Positions 42,694-52,009 are shown, counted from the first letter of the stretch. The stretch is 64,000 nt of DNA from Nonomuraea sp. SYSU D8015 (GCF_008065375.1 NZ_VJYI01000003.1:496001-560000), one strand, 5' to 3'. Numbers and translations are program-made. The notes: generated from the sequence alone by a model not told the origin.

Positions 42694-43962
42694 ATGTCAC
42701 AACCCCGTGGCCCCCTGTCACAGCTGCGGCGCGGACACGAAGAGCTCGTGCTCGGGCTGCTGCGCAAGCACGGGCCGCTCAGCCGCGGCGAGCTGGGCAA
42801 GCTCTGCAGGCTGTCGCGCACCACCCTGTACGACATCCTCGCCGAGCTCGTGTCCAGCGGCGCCGTCGTCACCGCCACCCACCAGGACGACGTGCCGCGC
42901 GGCCGCGGGCGGCCGGCCGAGACGCTGACCCTTAACCCGGACGCCGGGCAGGCCATCGGCATCGACTTCGCCCGCCGCGCGGTGCACGTCGCGGCCGTCA
43001 ACCTGGCGCACGAGATCGTCGGCGCGGCCAGCGAGCCGCACGACGCCGACCTGCCGTGGCAGCAGCGGGTGGATCTGGCCGAGCGGCTCATCGGCTCGCT
43101 CAGCGAGGGCGGCCTGCGGCTGGGCGCGCTCAGCGCCATCGGCGCCGGCGTGGTCGGCCCCGTCGGCGGCCCGGAGGCCCGCGAGGACTCCCCCACCGCC
43201 GCCCAGGACGGCGCAGGCGAGACGGCGCCCCACCCCGCGCAGGTCCTGCTCCGCGAGCGGTTCGGCGTGCCCGTGCTGCTGGACAACAACGCCAGGCTCT
43301 CCGCGCTGGGCGAGGCGATCTGGGGAGCGGCCGCGGGCGGTCAGGACGTGCTGTACCTGCGCCTGTCCCACGGCGTCGGCGGCGGGCTCGTGGTCGCCGG
43401 CTCGCTGCACCGCGGCGCGTACGGACTGTCGGGCGAGTTCGGCCACATCACGGTCGACCCCCAGGGGGCGCCCTGCTCGTGCGGCGGCTCCGGCTGCCTG
43501 GAGACCGTCGCCTCGATAAGAGCCGTGCTGGACGCCTACCGCGCCGCGGGCGGCCGGGCCGACGACGTTCCCGAGCTGGTCAAGGCCATCAAGGAGGGCG
43601 ACGCCACCGCGCTCGGCCTGCTGGCGGACGTCGGCGCGAGCATCGGCGGCGTGCTGGCGGCGCTGTGCAACGCGATCGGCCCCAGCGTGATAGTGATCGG
43701 CGGCGAGCTGGCCGAGACCGGCGCCGCGCTGATCGACCCGATCGAGCGCACCCTGCGCGCCCGGGTCATGCCGATCTCCAGGCACCGGGTCAGCCTCCGC
43801 CGGGCGACGCTCGGCGAGGCCGCGGGCGCCCTCGGCGGCATCGCGCTGGTGCTCCACGAATCCCCCCTGCTCTCCCGCTATCCGGCCGGCCCGGATCTCG
43901 CGCAAGAGACTCCCAGGAATGAGAACGAGACGAGCCCCATGAACGATACGAGGCAGTCATGA
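42694..43962 (+). CDS. ROK-family transcriptional regulator
   Basis: 422 residues. The N-terminal MarR-like HTH (LGLLRKHGPLSRGELGKLCR, LSRTTLYDILAELVSSGAVV) is followed by a sugar-kinase-like ROK domain. That domain carries an ATP-binding-type GIDFARRAVHVAAVNL, the sugar motif GEFGHITVDP and the zinc site GAPCSCGGSGCLETVAS. Such proteins are sugar-responsive repressors or activators. The last 30 residues extend beyond the usual domain. Its stop overlaps the permease ATG, so the regulator is the first cistron of the operon it presumably controls, together with the divergent GH35 gene. Confidence 0.93.
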   Translation: MSQPRGPLSQLRRGHEELVLGLLRKHGPLSRGELGKLCRLSRTTLYDILAELVSSGAVVTATHQDDVPRGRGRPAETLTLNPDAGQAIGIDFARRAVHVAAVNLAHEIVGAASEPHDADLPWQQRVDLAERLIGSLSEGGLRLGALSAIGAGVVGPVGGPEAREDSPTAAQDGAGETAPHPAQVLLRERFGVPVLLDNNARLSALGEAIWGAAAGGQDVLYLRLSHGVGGGLVVAGSLHRGAYGLSGEFGHITVDPQGAPCSCGGSGCLETVASIRAVLDAYRAAGGRADDVPELVKAIKEGDATALGLLADVGASIGGVLAALCNAIGPSVIVIGGELAETGAALIDPIERTLRARVMPISRHRVSLRRATLGEAAGALGGIALVLHESPLLSRYPAGPDLAQETPRNENETSPMNDTRQS

Positions 43963-44759
43963 CCCAGCTCAGCGCGCTGAGCAAGACACCGGCGGCGCGC
44001 CGTGAGCCCAGGCGCTCCAGCCGCGCCCTCACGCTCAACCTGATCGCGGTCGTCATCGGCCTCGTCGTGTGGACGCTGCTGGCCACGGTCGGCGTGCAGG
44101 GCCTGCCCACCCCGCTGCAGGTGGCGGCCAAGGCCGGCGAGCTGATCGCGGACGGCACGCTCCTGGACGACGCACTCGCCAGCCTGCGCAGGGTGCTGCT
44201 CGGCTTCCTGCTGGGCACCCTGCTGGCGATCCCGATCGGTTTCCTCATGGGCTGGTACGCCACCGCGCGCGGCCTGCTGGAGCCGTACGTGCAGTTCTTC
44301 CGCACCATCCCGCCCCTGGCGATCATCCCCCTCGCCATCGTGCTGATGGGCATCGGCGAGGTGCCGAAGGTCTTCGTCATCTTCCTGGCGTCGTTCCTGT
44401 CCAGCGTCGTGGCGACGTTCCAGGGCGTGGTGGACGTGGACAAGACGCTGATCAACGCCGCCCGCGTGCTCGGCGCGTCCGACCGGACGATCTTCCTCAA
44501 GGTCGTGGTGCCGGCGTCCACGCCGTTCATCCTGGTCGGGATGCGGGTCGGGCTCGGCTCGGCGTGGGGCACGCTGGTCGCCGCCGAGCTGATCGCCGCC
44601 CAGGAGGGCCTGGGCTTCCGCATGCAGCAGGCCCAGCTCTACTACGACCTGTCCACGATCTTCGTGGGCCTGATCGCCATCGGCGTGCTCGGCCTCGTGA
44701 TGGACCGGCTGCTGCTGCTCGCCGAGCGACGCCTCACCAACTGGCAGGAGCGCCGTTGA
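43959..44759 (+). CDS. ABC transporter permease, TauC/SsuC type
   Basis: 266 residues, six membrane helices. FFRTIPPLAIIPLAIVLMGI and the EAA loop INAARVLGASDRTIFLKVVV place it with nitrate/sulfonate/taurine permeases, not with the sugar class. ATG 43959 overlaps the ROK stop and its own stop overlaps the ATPase TTG (TTGA). Its presence in a glycosidase operon is unusual. Confidence 0.92.
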   Translation: MTQLSALSKTPAARREPRRSSRALTLNLIAVVIGLVVWTLLATVGVQGLPTPLQVAAKAGELIADGTLLDDALASLRRVLLGFLLGTLLAIPIGFLMGWYATARGLLEPYVQFFRTIPPLAIIPLAIVLMGIGEVPKVFVIFLASFLSSVVATFQGVVDVDKTLINAARVLGASDRTIFLKVVVPASTPFILVGMRVGLGSAWGTLVAAELIAAQEGLGFRMQQAQLYYDLSTIFVGLIAIGVLGLVMDRLLLLAERRLTNWQERR

Positions 44760-45526
44760 GCACGAAAATCTCGTTCAAGAACGTCGTCAAGACCTACCCG
44801 ATGAAGGAGGGCACGTTCACCGCGCTGGACCACGTGTCGCTGGACATCGCCGACCGCGAGTTCGTCACGGTCGTGGGCCCGTCGGGGTGCGGCAAGAGCA
44901 CGCTGATGAGCATGGCCGCCGGGCTGGTCGAGCCCACCTCGGGCGAGGTGCTGGTGGACGGCGTGCCGGTCCCCGGTCCCGGGCCGGACCGCGGGGTGAT
45001 CTTCCAGCAGTACGCGTTGTTCCCGTGGCTGACCGTGCGCAAGAACGTCGAGTTCGGGCTGAAGCTCATGGAGCTGCCGGCCGACGAGCGCAGGCGGCGG
45101 GCCGAGCACGCCATCGAGCTCGTCGGGCTGTCCGACTTCGCCGACGCGCTGCCGAAGACGCTGTCCGGCGGCATGAAGCAGCGCTGCGCGATCGCCCGCG
45201 CGTACGCGGTGAACCCGCAGGTCCTGCTCATGGATGAGCCGTTCGGCGCACTCGACGCGCTGACCCGCGTCCAGCTGCAGGACCAGCTGCTCGACACCTG
45301 GAGCCAGGAGCAGCGCACGGTCATGTTCATCACCCACGACGTGGACGAGGCCGTCTACCTGGCCAGGCGCGTGGTCGTCATGGCCGCCAGGCCCGGCCGC
45401 ATCCAGCAGATCGTCGACGTGGACCTGCCGTACCCGAGAACCGAGGAGATGCGCCTCTCACCGGAGTTCGCGCGGATCCGCAACGAGGTCTGGCACGGCG
45501 TCTACCACCAGCCCCAGGCCGCATAA
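44756..45526 (+). CDS. ABC transporter ATP-binding protein, TauB/SsuB type
   Basis: 256 residues. Walker A is GPSGCGKST, the Q-loop is VIFQQYALFPWLTV, the signature is TLSGGMKQRCAIARAYA, Walker B is VLLMDEPFGALD and the H-loop is FITHDVDEAVYL. The start is TTG 44756, overlapping the permease stop and preceded by GGCAGGAG; no other start would keep the first strand (KISFKNVVKTYP). It powers the permease upstream. Confidence 0.94.
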   Translation: MSTKISFKNVVKTYPMKEGTFTALDHVSLDIADREFVTVVGPSGCGKSTLMSMAAGLVEPTSGEVLVDGVPVPGPGPDRGVIFQQYALFPWLTVRKNVEFGLKLMELPADERRRRAEHAIELVGLSDFADALPKTLSGGMKQRCAIARAYAVNPQVLLMDEPFGALDALTRVQLQDQLLDTWSQEQRTVMFITHDVDEAVYLARRVVVMAARPGRIQQIVDVDLPYPRTEEMRLSPEFARIRNEVWHGVYHQPQAA

Positions 45527-45552
45527 CACCCCCCAGAAAGGACTGACCCGCC

Positions 45553-46521
45553 ATGCGTTCTCTTCGCCGCGCCCTGACGGCCGCCACGGCGGTGACCCTG
45601 ATGGCACTCTCCGTGACCGCCTGCTCCGACGACGGCACCACGGTCCGCTTCGGCTACATCAGCGACTACAACGGCGCGAGCCTGCTTGCGATCGCCGACA
45701 AGCAGGGCCTGTGGGAGAAGCAGGGGCTCACCCCCGAGATCAAGGTCTTCACCAACGGGCCGCTGCAGATCCAGGCGCTCGGCGCAGGCGACCTCGACTT
45801 CGGCTACATCGGCCCCGGCGCCATGTGGCTGCCCGCGTCGGGCAAGGCCAAGGTCGTCGCGATCAACACGCTCGCCTTCGCCGACCGCGTCATCGGCCGG
45901 CCGGGCGTCACCAGCATGCAGGCGCTGAAGGGCAAGAAGGTCGGCGTGCCGGAGGGCACCTCCGGCGACATGGTGCTCAACCTGGCGCTGAAGAAGGCCG
46001 GGATGACCACGAGCGACATCCAGAAGGTGCCGATGGACCCGGCCACCGTGGTGTCGGCGTTCTCGGCGGGGCAGATCGACGGCGCCGGCATCTGGTACCC
46101 GCTGATCGACACGATCAAGCAGAAGGTGCCCGGGCTGGTGGAGATCGCCAGCACCAAAGAGTTCCCCGACAGCTCGTTCCCGACCGCGTTCGTGTCGGGG
46201 CCGAAGACGGACCAGGAGCTCACCAGCAAGGTGATCAAGGTGCTGCAGGAGGCCAACGACTGGCGGGCCGCGCACCCCGAGGAGTCCGTCACCGAGGCGG
46301 CCACGCTGCTCAAGCTCGACCCGGCCAAGGTCAAGGCCGACGCGGCGAACGTCCAGACGATGACGACGGCCGACCTGGTCGCCAAGACCAAGGACGGCAC
46401 GGTCGCCAAGTGGCTCAACAGCCTCGGCGACTTCTTCGTCAGCACCGGCCAGCTCAAGTCACGGCCCGACCCGGCCACCTACTACACCGGCGACCTCTAC
46501 GAAAAGGCCTTCGCGAAGTGA
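45553..46521 (+). CDS. NMT1/TauA-type ABC substrate-binding lipoprotein
   Basis: 322 residues. The lipobox LSVTAC ends the signal peptide. The mature domain begins VRFGYISDYNGASLLAIADK and includes IQALGAGDLDFGYIGPGAMW and MQALKGKKVGVPEGTSGDMV, typical of sulfonate, taurine or sulfate-ester binding proteins. The gene lies 26 bases after the ATPase, and the sulfatase GTG overlaps its stop. The partnership with a sulfatase suggests that the ligand is a sulfate ester. Confidence 0.92.
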   Translation: MRSLRRALTAATAVTLMALSVTACSDDGTTVRFGYISDYNGASLLAIADKQGLWEKQGLTPEIKVFTNGPLQIQALGAGDLDFGYIGPGAMWLPASGKAKVVAINTLAFADRVIGRPGVTSMQALKGKKVGVPEGTSGDMVLNLALKKAGMTTSDIQKVPMDPATVVSAFSAGQIDGAGIWYPLIDTIKQKVPGLVEIASTKEFPDSSFPTAFVSGPKTDQELTSKVIKVLQEANDWRAAHPEESVTEAATLLKLDPAKVKADAANVQTMTTADLVAKTKDGTVAKWLNSLGDFFVSTGQLKSRPDPATYYTGDLYEKAFAK

Positions 46522-47981
46522 ATGTGCTGTTCCTGATGACCGACCAGCACCGTGTCGACACCCTGGGCTGCTACGGCAACCCGCACGTGGCCACGCCCAA
46601 CCTGGACACGCTGGCCGCGACCGGCACGCGGTTCGACCGGTTCTACACGCCGACGGCCATCTGCACGCCCGCGCGGGCCAGCCTGCTCACCGGGCAGGCC
46701 CCGTTCCGGCACCGGCTGCTGGCGAACTACGAACGCAACGTCGGCTACCTGGAGGACCTGCGAGAGGACGCGTTCACCTTCCCCGGCGCGCTGAAGGAGC
46801 GCGGCTACCAGCTGGGCCTGATCGGCAAGTGGCACGGCGGCACCAGCCGCAACGCCGCCTCCTACGGCTTCGACGGCCCCGACCTGCCCGGCTGGCACAA
46901 CCCGGTCGACCACCCCGACTACCTGTCGTACCTGGAAGAGCGGGGGCTGCCGCCGTACCGGATCTCGGATCTGATCCGCGGCACCACGCCCAACGGCAAC
47001 CCGGGCAACCTGCTCGCCGCGCGGCTGCACCAGCCGGTGGAGGCGACGTTCGAGCACTACCTGGCGACCCGGGCCATCGAGCACCTCGACCGCTATGCCG
47101 CCGACGGCCGGCCGTTCTTCCTGGCCACGCACTTCTTCGGGCCGCACCTGCCGTACCTGCTGCCGGACGAGTACTTCGACATGTACGACCCGAGCCTGGT
47201 CGAGCTGCCGCCGTCGATCGCGGAGACGTTCGAGGGAAAGCCGCCGGTGCAGCGCAACTACAGCGAGCACTGGACGTTCGACACGATCCCCATCGGGGTC
47301 ACCCGCAAGCTGATCGCCGTCTACTGGGGCTACGTCACGCTGATCGACCAGCAGATCGGCCGGATCCTGGACCGCCTGGACGAGCTGAGGCTGACCGATC
47401 AGACCTCGGTCTTCTTCACCGCCGACCACGGCGAGTTCACCGGCGCCCACCGCCTCCACGACAAGGGCCCGGCGATGTACGAGGACATCTACCGCATCCC
47501 CGGCATCGTCCGGATCCCCGGTGCGGAACCGCAGGTCAGGAACGAATTCGTGACGCTCACCGACTGCACCGCGACGATCCTGGACCTGGCCGGCTGCGAC
47601 ACCAAGCCCGCCGTCGACAGCCGCAGCCTGGTGCCTCTGGTCCGCGGCGAGCACCCGGAGTGGCCCGCCGAGCTGATGGCCGAGTTCCACGGCCACCACT
47701 TCCCCTATCCGCAGCGGATGATCCGCGACGACCGCTACAAGCTCGTCGTCAACCCGGAGTCGCTCAACGAGCTGTACGACCTGCACGCCGACCCACATGA
47801 GCTCAGCAACCGGTACACCCACCCCGAGCTGGCCCCCGTGCGCCGCCGCCTCATGCGCCGCCTGTACGACCTGCTGCGCGAGCGGGGCGACAACTTCTAC
47901 CACTGGATGACCCCGATGTACGACATCGGCGCCCTCGACTACGACCCCACTCTGAGCTCCTTCGAAAAGGAGAACACGTGA
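46518..47981 (+). CDS. Cytosolic type-I sulfatase
   Basis: 487 residues. The formylglycine motif C-T-P-A-R followed by ASLLTG lies near residue 54 in PTAICTPARASLLTGQAPFR. Metal and substrate residues appear in NVLFLMTDQHR, LIGKWHGG and VFFTADHGEFTGAHRLHDKG. No signal peptide is present: the protein starts directly with the first beta strand, so it works inside the cell on an imported ester and needs cytosolic conversion of the cysteine to formylglycine. GTG 46518 overlaps the binding-protein stop. Related proteins include aryl-, choline- and carbohydrate sulfatases; sequence alone does not separate them. Confidence 0.92.
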   Translation: MNVLFLMTDQHRVDTLGCYGNPHVATPNLDTLAATGTRFDRFYTPTAICTPARASLLTGQAPFRHRLLANYERNVGYLEDLREDAFTFPGALKERGYQLGLIGKWHGGTSRNAASYGFDGPDLPGWHNPVDHPDYLSYLEERGLPPYRISDLIRGTTPNGNPGNLLAARLHQPVEATFEHYLATRAIEHLDRYAADGRPFFLATHFFGPHLPYLLPDEYFDMYDPSLVELPPSIAETFEGKPPVQRNYSEHWTFDTIPIGVTRKLIAVYWGYVTLIDQQIGRILDRLDELRLTDQTSVFFTADHGEFTGAHRLHDKGPAMYEDIYRIPGIVRIPGAEPQVRNEFVTLTDCTATILDLAGCDTKPAVDSRSLVPLVRGEHPEWPAELMAEFHGHHFPYPQRMIRDDRYKLVVNPESLNELYDLHADPHELSNRYTHPELAPVRRRLMRRLYDLLRERGDNFYHWMTPMYDIGALDYDPTLSSFEKENT

Positions 47982-50200
47982 AAATCGCTTTAGCCGTCAC
48001 CGCTCTGCTGACCGGGATGTTCACCAACCCCGTGTCGTCGGGCGTGGTCGACGCGTTCCCCGACCCGACGGTGATCCACGCCAAGGACGGACTCTGGTAC
48101 GCGTACGGCACCCAGAACCCGGTCTTCCAGAGCAAGGGCGAAGCCGGCGAGCGGATGCTGCCGATCCTCCGCTCCAAGGACTTGGCGACCTGGGAGTACG
48201 CCGGCGAGGTGTTCACCCCCGCGACCAAGCCCGCCTGGCACAACGGCGCCCGCCTGTGGGCGCCGGACGTCCGCTACATCAACGGCAGGTACTACGTCTA
48301 CTACTCGCTGGCCTCCGGCGGCGTCGGCCTCGCGACCGCGCCGACCCCCACCGGCCCGTGGACGGACGCGGGCACCGTGATCGCCTCCGCCGACGCCTCG
48401 TGCCCGACCTTCACCATCGACCAGGCGCAGTTCACCGACGCCGACGGCGCCCACTACATGTACTGGGGCAGCTACGACACCATCTGCGTCGCGAGGATGA
48501 ACGCCGACGCCACCCGCGTCGAGGGACCGGCGACGCAGGTGGCCAGGGGCCGCCGGCTGGAGGGCGGGTACGTCGTCCGCCGCGGCGTCTTCTACTACCT
48601 CTTCTACTCCGACGCCGGCTGCTGCGACGGCTCCTACAGCGGTTACCAGGTGAAGGCCGGCCGCTCCACGAGCCCGCTCGGCCCGTTCACCGACGACGAG
48701 GGCGTGGACCTGATGGAGCCGACCTCCAAGGGCGCCATCGTGGCGGGCCCGAACGGCAACCGCTGGACCGGCCCCGGCCACAACGGCTTCGTGACGGACC
48801 TGTCCGGCCAGGACTGGCTGGTCTACCACGCCATCTCGACGGCCGACCCGGACTTCCCGCCGATCCCGAACGGCCCGTCGGGCCTGACCAAGCGCCCGCT
48901 GCTGATCGACCGGCTGGACTGGATCGACGGCTGGCCCGTGGTCCGCGCCGGCGCCGGTCCGTCGGAGGGCGCGCAGCCGGGGCCGGTGGGCTCGTACGAC
49001 GCGGGCGGCACGTTCGGCGAGGGCTCGCTGTCCGGCTGGCGCGCGGATCCCGGCTGGTGGATCAGAACCGGCCAGGACGCCCGCGGCTACGTCTCCCACG
49101 CCGGCGCCCTCTCCTACGTGACCTCCACTCGAAGGACCACGACCGCCGGCGTCCGGGCCCAGGCGGACCTGCGGGTCTCGTCGGGCGCGGCCGGGCTCAC
49201 GCTCGCCCACGTCAACCGCCTCAACCATGTGACGGCCTGGCTCGATGAGGACAGGGGCGCCCTGGTCACCGACGTGGTGATCGGCGGCCTGAGCCGCGGC
49301 CGGCAGGTGACGGCGCTGCCCGCCGGTTTCGACTTCGGCACCTGGCACACGGTGGTGGCCGAGCTGCGCGGCCGTGACCTGACCGTCCAGGTGAGCGCGG
49401 ACAAACTGGGCGACCCCGTGGCCGAGCAGACGCGCCGCCTCCCGCAGGCCGCCGCCCGCCCCGGCGCGGTGGGCGCGGTCGCCCGCGGAGCCGCCGACGC
49501 CGACAACGTGGGCGCCGCCAAGCTGTATACGCCGGTCACGTCACGGGTGCCCGAGCCCCGGCCCGGCGAGTTGCTGCCGGCCTTCAGCGACGAGTTCGAC
49601 GGCACGGCCATCGACGCGAAGTGGCAGTGGGTCCGCGGCCCGGCGGCCGGCGTCAGTGTGGGCGGCGGCGTGTTGTCCTGGCCCACCCAGAACGCCGACC
49701 TGCACCGGACCACGAACACGGCGTCGGTCCTGCTGCGGGACGCGCCCGAGGGCGACTTCACGGTGGAGACGAAGCTCGACTTCGCGCCGACGCTGGGCAA
49801 CCAGCAGGCCGGCCTGGTGCTGTACGAGAACGACGACCGCTATTTCAAGATGACGCATTCGGTGCTGCCGCTGGCCCGGGGCAATGGGGCCGTGCTCCAG
49901 GTGAGCGAGTTCCTGAAGGAGGGCGAGCGGCCGACGACCACCCCGCCGACCGCCGTCTTCAGCGGCCCGATGTTCGGCGGTCCGGCGGCTTCGACCATGT
50001 GGTTGCGGATGTCGTACCACCACGATGCGGCGGACAACGAGGTCGAGGTGCGGGCGGCGACCAGCCGGGACGGCTCGAAGTGGGTCTGGAACGGGGTGTG
50101 GACGCTTCCCGCGAAGGACAAGCTCAAGATCGGGCTGGTCTCGATGAACAGGGCAGGTGCGGTCGCCAAGTTCGACTACGTCCGGACTTATCACGATTGA
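47978..50200 (+). CDS. Secreted glycoside hydrolase, family 43 type, with C-terminal sandwich domains
   Basis: 740 residues. A short signal peptide (MKIALAVTALLTGMFTNPVS) precedes a five-bladed GH43 propeller. The base aspartate is in VVDAFPDPTVIHAKDGLWYA, the pKa-modulating aspartate around SCPTFTIDQAQF and the acid glutamate in RRLEGGYVVRRGVFYYLFYS. From about residue 340 a linking sandwich follows, and from about residue 525 a concanavalin-like domain (FSDEFDGTAIDAKWQW, NQQAGLVLYENDDRYFKMTH) typical of beta-xylosidase/arabinofuranosidase C-termini. GTG overlaps the sulfatase stop. It likely removes arabinose, xylose or galactose from a polymer outside the cell. Confidence 0.92.
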   Translation: MKIALAVTALLTGMFTNPVSSGVVDAFPDPTVIHAKDGLWYAYGTQNPVFQSKGEAGERMLPILRSKDLATWEYAGEVFTPATKPAWHNGARLWAPDVRYINGRYYVYYSLASGGVGLATAPTPTGPWTDAGTVIASADASCPTFTIDQAQFTDADGAHYMYWGSYDTICVARMNADATRVEGPATQVARGRRLEGGYVVRRGVFYYLFYSDAGCCDGSYSGYQVKAGRSTSPLGPFTDDEGVDLMEPTSKGAIVAGPNGNRWTGPGHNGFVTDLSGQDWLVYHAISTADPDFPPIPNGPSGLTKRPLLIDRLDWIDGWPVVRAGAGPSEGAQPGPVGSYDAGGTFGEGSLSGWRADPGWWIRTGQDARGYVSHAGALSYVTSTRRTTTAGVRAQADLRVSSGAAGLTLAHVNRLNHVTAWLDEDRGALVTDVVIGGLSRGRQVTALPAGFDFGTWHTVVAELRGRDLTVQVSADKLGDPVAEQTRRLPQAAARPGAVGAVARGAADADNVGAAKLYTPVTSRVPEPRPGELLPAFSDEFDGTAIDAKWQWVRGPAAGVSVGGGVLSWPTQNADLHRTTNTASVLLRDAPEGDFTVETKLDFAPTLGNQQAGLVLYENDDRYFKMTHSVLPLARGNGAVLQVSEFLKEGERPTTTPPTAVFSGPMFGGPAASTMWLRMSYHHDAADNEVEVRAATSRDGSKWVWNGVWTLPAKDKLKIGLVSMNRAGAVAKFDYVRTYHD

Positions 50201-50278
50201 CGCTCTTGGACCCGTGGCGGGGCGACGCCATGTCTGTGACCACTATCGCGGCTGTGCTGCTGGGCGGAGCACCGTGAG

Positions 50279-50728
50279 CTACCGGCTCCCGCTCGTGACC
50301 TCGTCGCAGCCCCGCCGGGCCAGTTCATCCGCGCGTTCATTGCCGGGGTGGCCGTTGTGGCCCTTCACCCACAGCCACTCGACCTGGTGCCTGCCGGCCG
50401 CTTGATCAAGCCGCTGCCACAGGTCGGCGTTCTTGACCGGCTCCTTGGCCGCGGTGCGCCACCCGTTGCGCTTCCACCCAGCGATCCAGGAGGTTATCCC
50501 GTTCCTGACATACGTGCTGTCGGTGTGCAGCCGGACCTCGCAGGGCCGCTTCAACGTCTCCAGGGCCATGATCGCGGCCAACAGCTCCATGCGGTTGTTG
50601 GTGGTCGCGCCCTCGCCACCGTGCAGCTCCCGCTCATGCTTGCCGTACCGCAGCACGGCGCCCCAGCCGCCGGGCCCGGGATTGCCGCGGCACGCGCCAT
50701 CGGTGAAAATGTCGACCACGTCCGTCAC
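50279..50728 (-). CDS. rnhA: Ribonuclease HI
   Basis: 149 residues. It cleaves RNA in RNA-DNA hybrids. Catalytic carboxylates: VDIFTDGACRGNPGPGGWGA (Asp), TTNNRMELLAAIMALETL (Glu), RLHTDSTYVRNGITSWIAGW (Asp), and the last in GHPGNERADELARRG (Asp). The basic handle region WRTAAKEPVKNADLWQRLD is present as in E. coli RNase HI. It is cytosolic, a single gene with no partner. Confidence 0.96.
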   Translation of the reverse strand: MTDVVDIFTDGACRGNPGPGGWGAVLRYGKHERELHGGEGATTNNRMELLAAIMALETLKRPCEVRLHTDSTYVRNGITSWIAGWKRNGWRTAAKEPVKNADLWQRLDQAAGRHQVEWLWVKGHNGHPGNERADELARRGCDEVTSGSR

Positions 50729-50825
50729 GCTGACAGTCTCTCAGGCGTGCAGCAGTGTGACCGACCGGCCGGAGGGCGTGGTGGCGGTCGTCACGGCCGT
50801 GCGTTCGGCCGTCGCCGGGGCCGTT

Positions 50826-51058
50826 TCAGGCGACCTTCACGGTGTGATCGCCGAAGTCGGCCACAACGTCCAGCGCGACGACGTAGGCGCGCAACGTGTC
50901 CAGTCCGCCGATCTGACCGTGCTCGATCTGGGACACACGAGCCTGAGAGATACCCAGACGCTTGCGGGGATCGAAGACGAACAACAGCCGGATCTCCGCC
51001 TTTCCAGGAACCCGAGGTCGTAACTCCTTGAGGTTGTGCAGGACACGGGAGGTGACTG
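50826..51058 (-). pseudogene. In-frame remnant of a HigB/HigA toxin-antitoxin pair
   Basis: On the minus strand one frame reads RVLHNLKELRPRVPGKAEIR then LLFVFDPRKR, the middle of a Gp49/HigB-type toxin. It continues directly into LGISQARVSQIEHGQIGGLD and TLRAYVVALDVVADFGDHTV, the C-terminal half of a HigA-type XRE antitoxin, ending KVA-stop. The toxin N-terminus, its catalytic end and the first half of the antitoxin HTH are missing. A deletion has therefore joined the two genes. No start codon context is convincing. Confidence 0.65.
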
Positions 51059-51145
51059 GCGGCCTGCAATGTCAGGCGCTCGACCAGCATCCGGTTGACT
51101 GCGACCCGGCGTCGCCACCTCCGCCTGCCCCCGGAGCCGGGCCGA

Positions 51146-52009
51146 CTATGACGAAGGCACGCCTCTGACCACGGTGGTGGTCAGGGTGCCGACCTCGGCG
51201 ATGCCGATGGTGACGGTGTCGCCGTCCTGGAGGGTGAACGGCAGGTCGGGGACCAGGCTGGTGCCGGTGGCCAGGACGGCGCCGTCGGGGAAGACGTCGG
51301 CGCGGAACAGGTAGCCGGCCAGCTCGTCCAGGCGGCGGTGCAGCTCGGACGTGGACGACTTGCCGTCCCACACCGTCTCCCCGCCCCGGGCGATGGTGAG
51401 CGTGATGTCCAGCGCGTACGGATCCGAGACCTCCCACGCCGGCCGGATCGCCGGCCCCACCGCGCACGCGCCCAGGTAGATCTTGGCCTGCGGCAGGTAG
51501 AGCGGGTTGACGCCCTCGATGGTACGGGAGCTGACGTCGTCCACGACCGTGTAGCCGACGATCTCGCCGGCCGTGTTGAGCACGAGGCCCAGCTCCGGCT
51601 CCGGCACGTCGATCTCCGAGTCGGCCCGCACCGCGATGCGCCCGCCGTCCCCGGTCACCTTCCACGCCACCGACTTGAAGAACAGCTCGGGCCGCTCGGC
51701 GTCGTAGACGAGCTCGTACACGTCGGCGGCCCGCTCGCTCTCCAGCACCCGCGCCTCGCGCGAGCGCCGGTACGTCACGCCGGCCGCCCAGACCTCCATC
51801 AGCCCGTCCACCGGCGCCAGCCTGCGTACCGAGCCCGACGGGTGCCGGGTCCCGTCTGCCGCCGCGCAGCGCTCGCGCAGCTCCCCGGACGACGACCGCA
51901 GCAACTCGCCGATGGTGGTGACCCCGGACAGCTCGACCACGTCGGCGCCGTCGTCGACGCCGACCGCGTCCACGCCGGTCAGGGGGCTGACGAACCGTAC
52001 GATGTGCAT
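51146..52009 (-). CDS. Fumarylacetoacetate hydrolase family protein
   Basis: 287 residues. The C-terminal FAH domain carries AAGVTYRRSREARVLES, ELFFKSVAWKVTGDGGRIAV, the metal-binding EIDVPEPELGLVLNTAGEIV, GYTVVDDVSSRTIEG and GTSLVPDLPFTLQDGDTVTI. The metal glutamates lie in the P-E-P-E-L motif. FAH-family enzymes hydrolyse or dehydrate keto acids in aromatic and sugar-acid catabolism, such as 2-keto-3-deoxy sugar acids. With two glycan loci nearby the latter is plausible but unproven. It appears monocistronic. Confidence 0.88.
   Translation of the reverse strand: MHIVRFVSPLTGVDAVGVDDGADVVELSGVTTIGELLRSSSGELRERCAAADGTRHPSGSVRRLAPVDGLMEVWAAGVTYRRSREARVLESERAADVYELVYDAERPELFFKSVAWKVTGDGGRIAVRADSEIDVPEPELGLVLNTAGEIVGYTVVDDVSSRTIEGVNPLYLPQAKIYLGACAVGPAIRPAWEVSDPYALDITLTIARGGETVWDGKSSTSELHRRLDELAGYLFRADVFPDGAVLATGTSLVPDLPFTLQDGDTVTIGIAEVGTLTTTVVRGVPSS

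Noticed and set aside
50230..50277. A 15-codon frame (MSVTTIAAVLLGGAP) between the GH43 and RNase HI genes.
   Set aside because: Weak start context and no partner; nothing separates it from chance.
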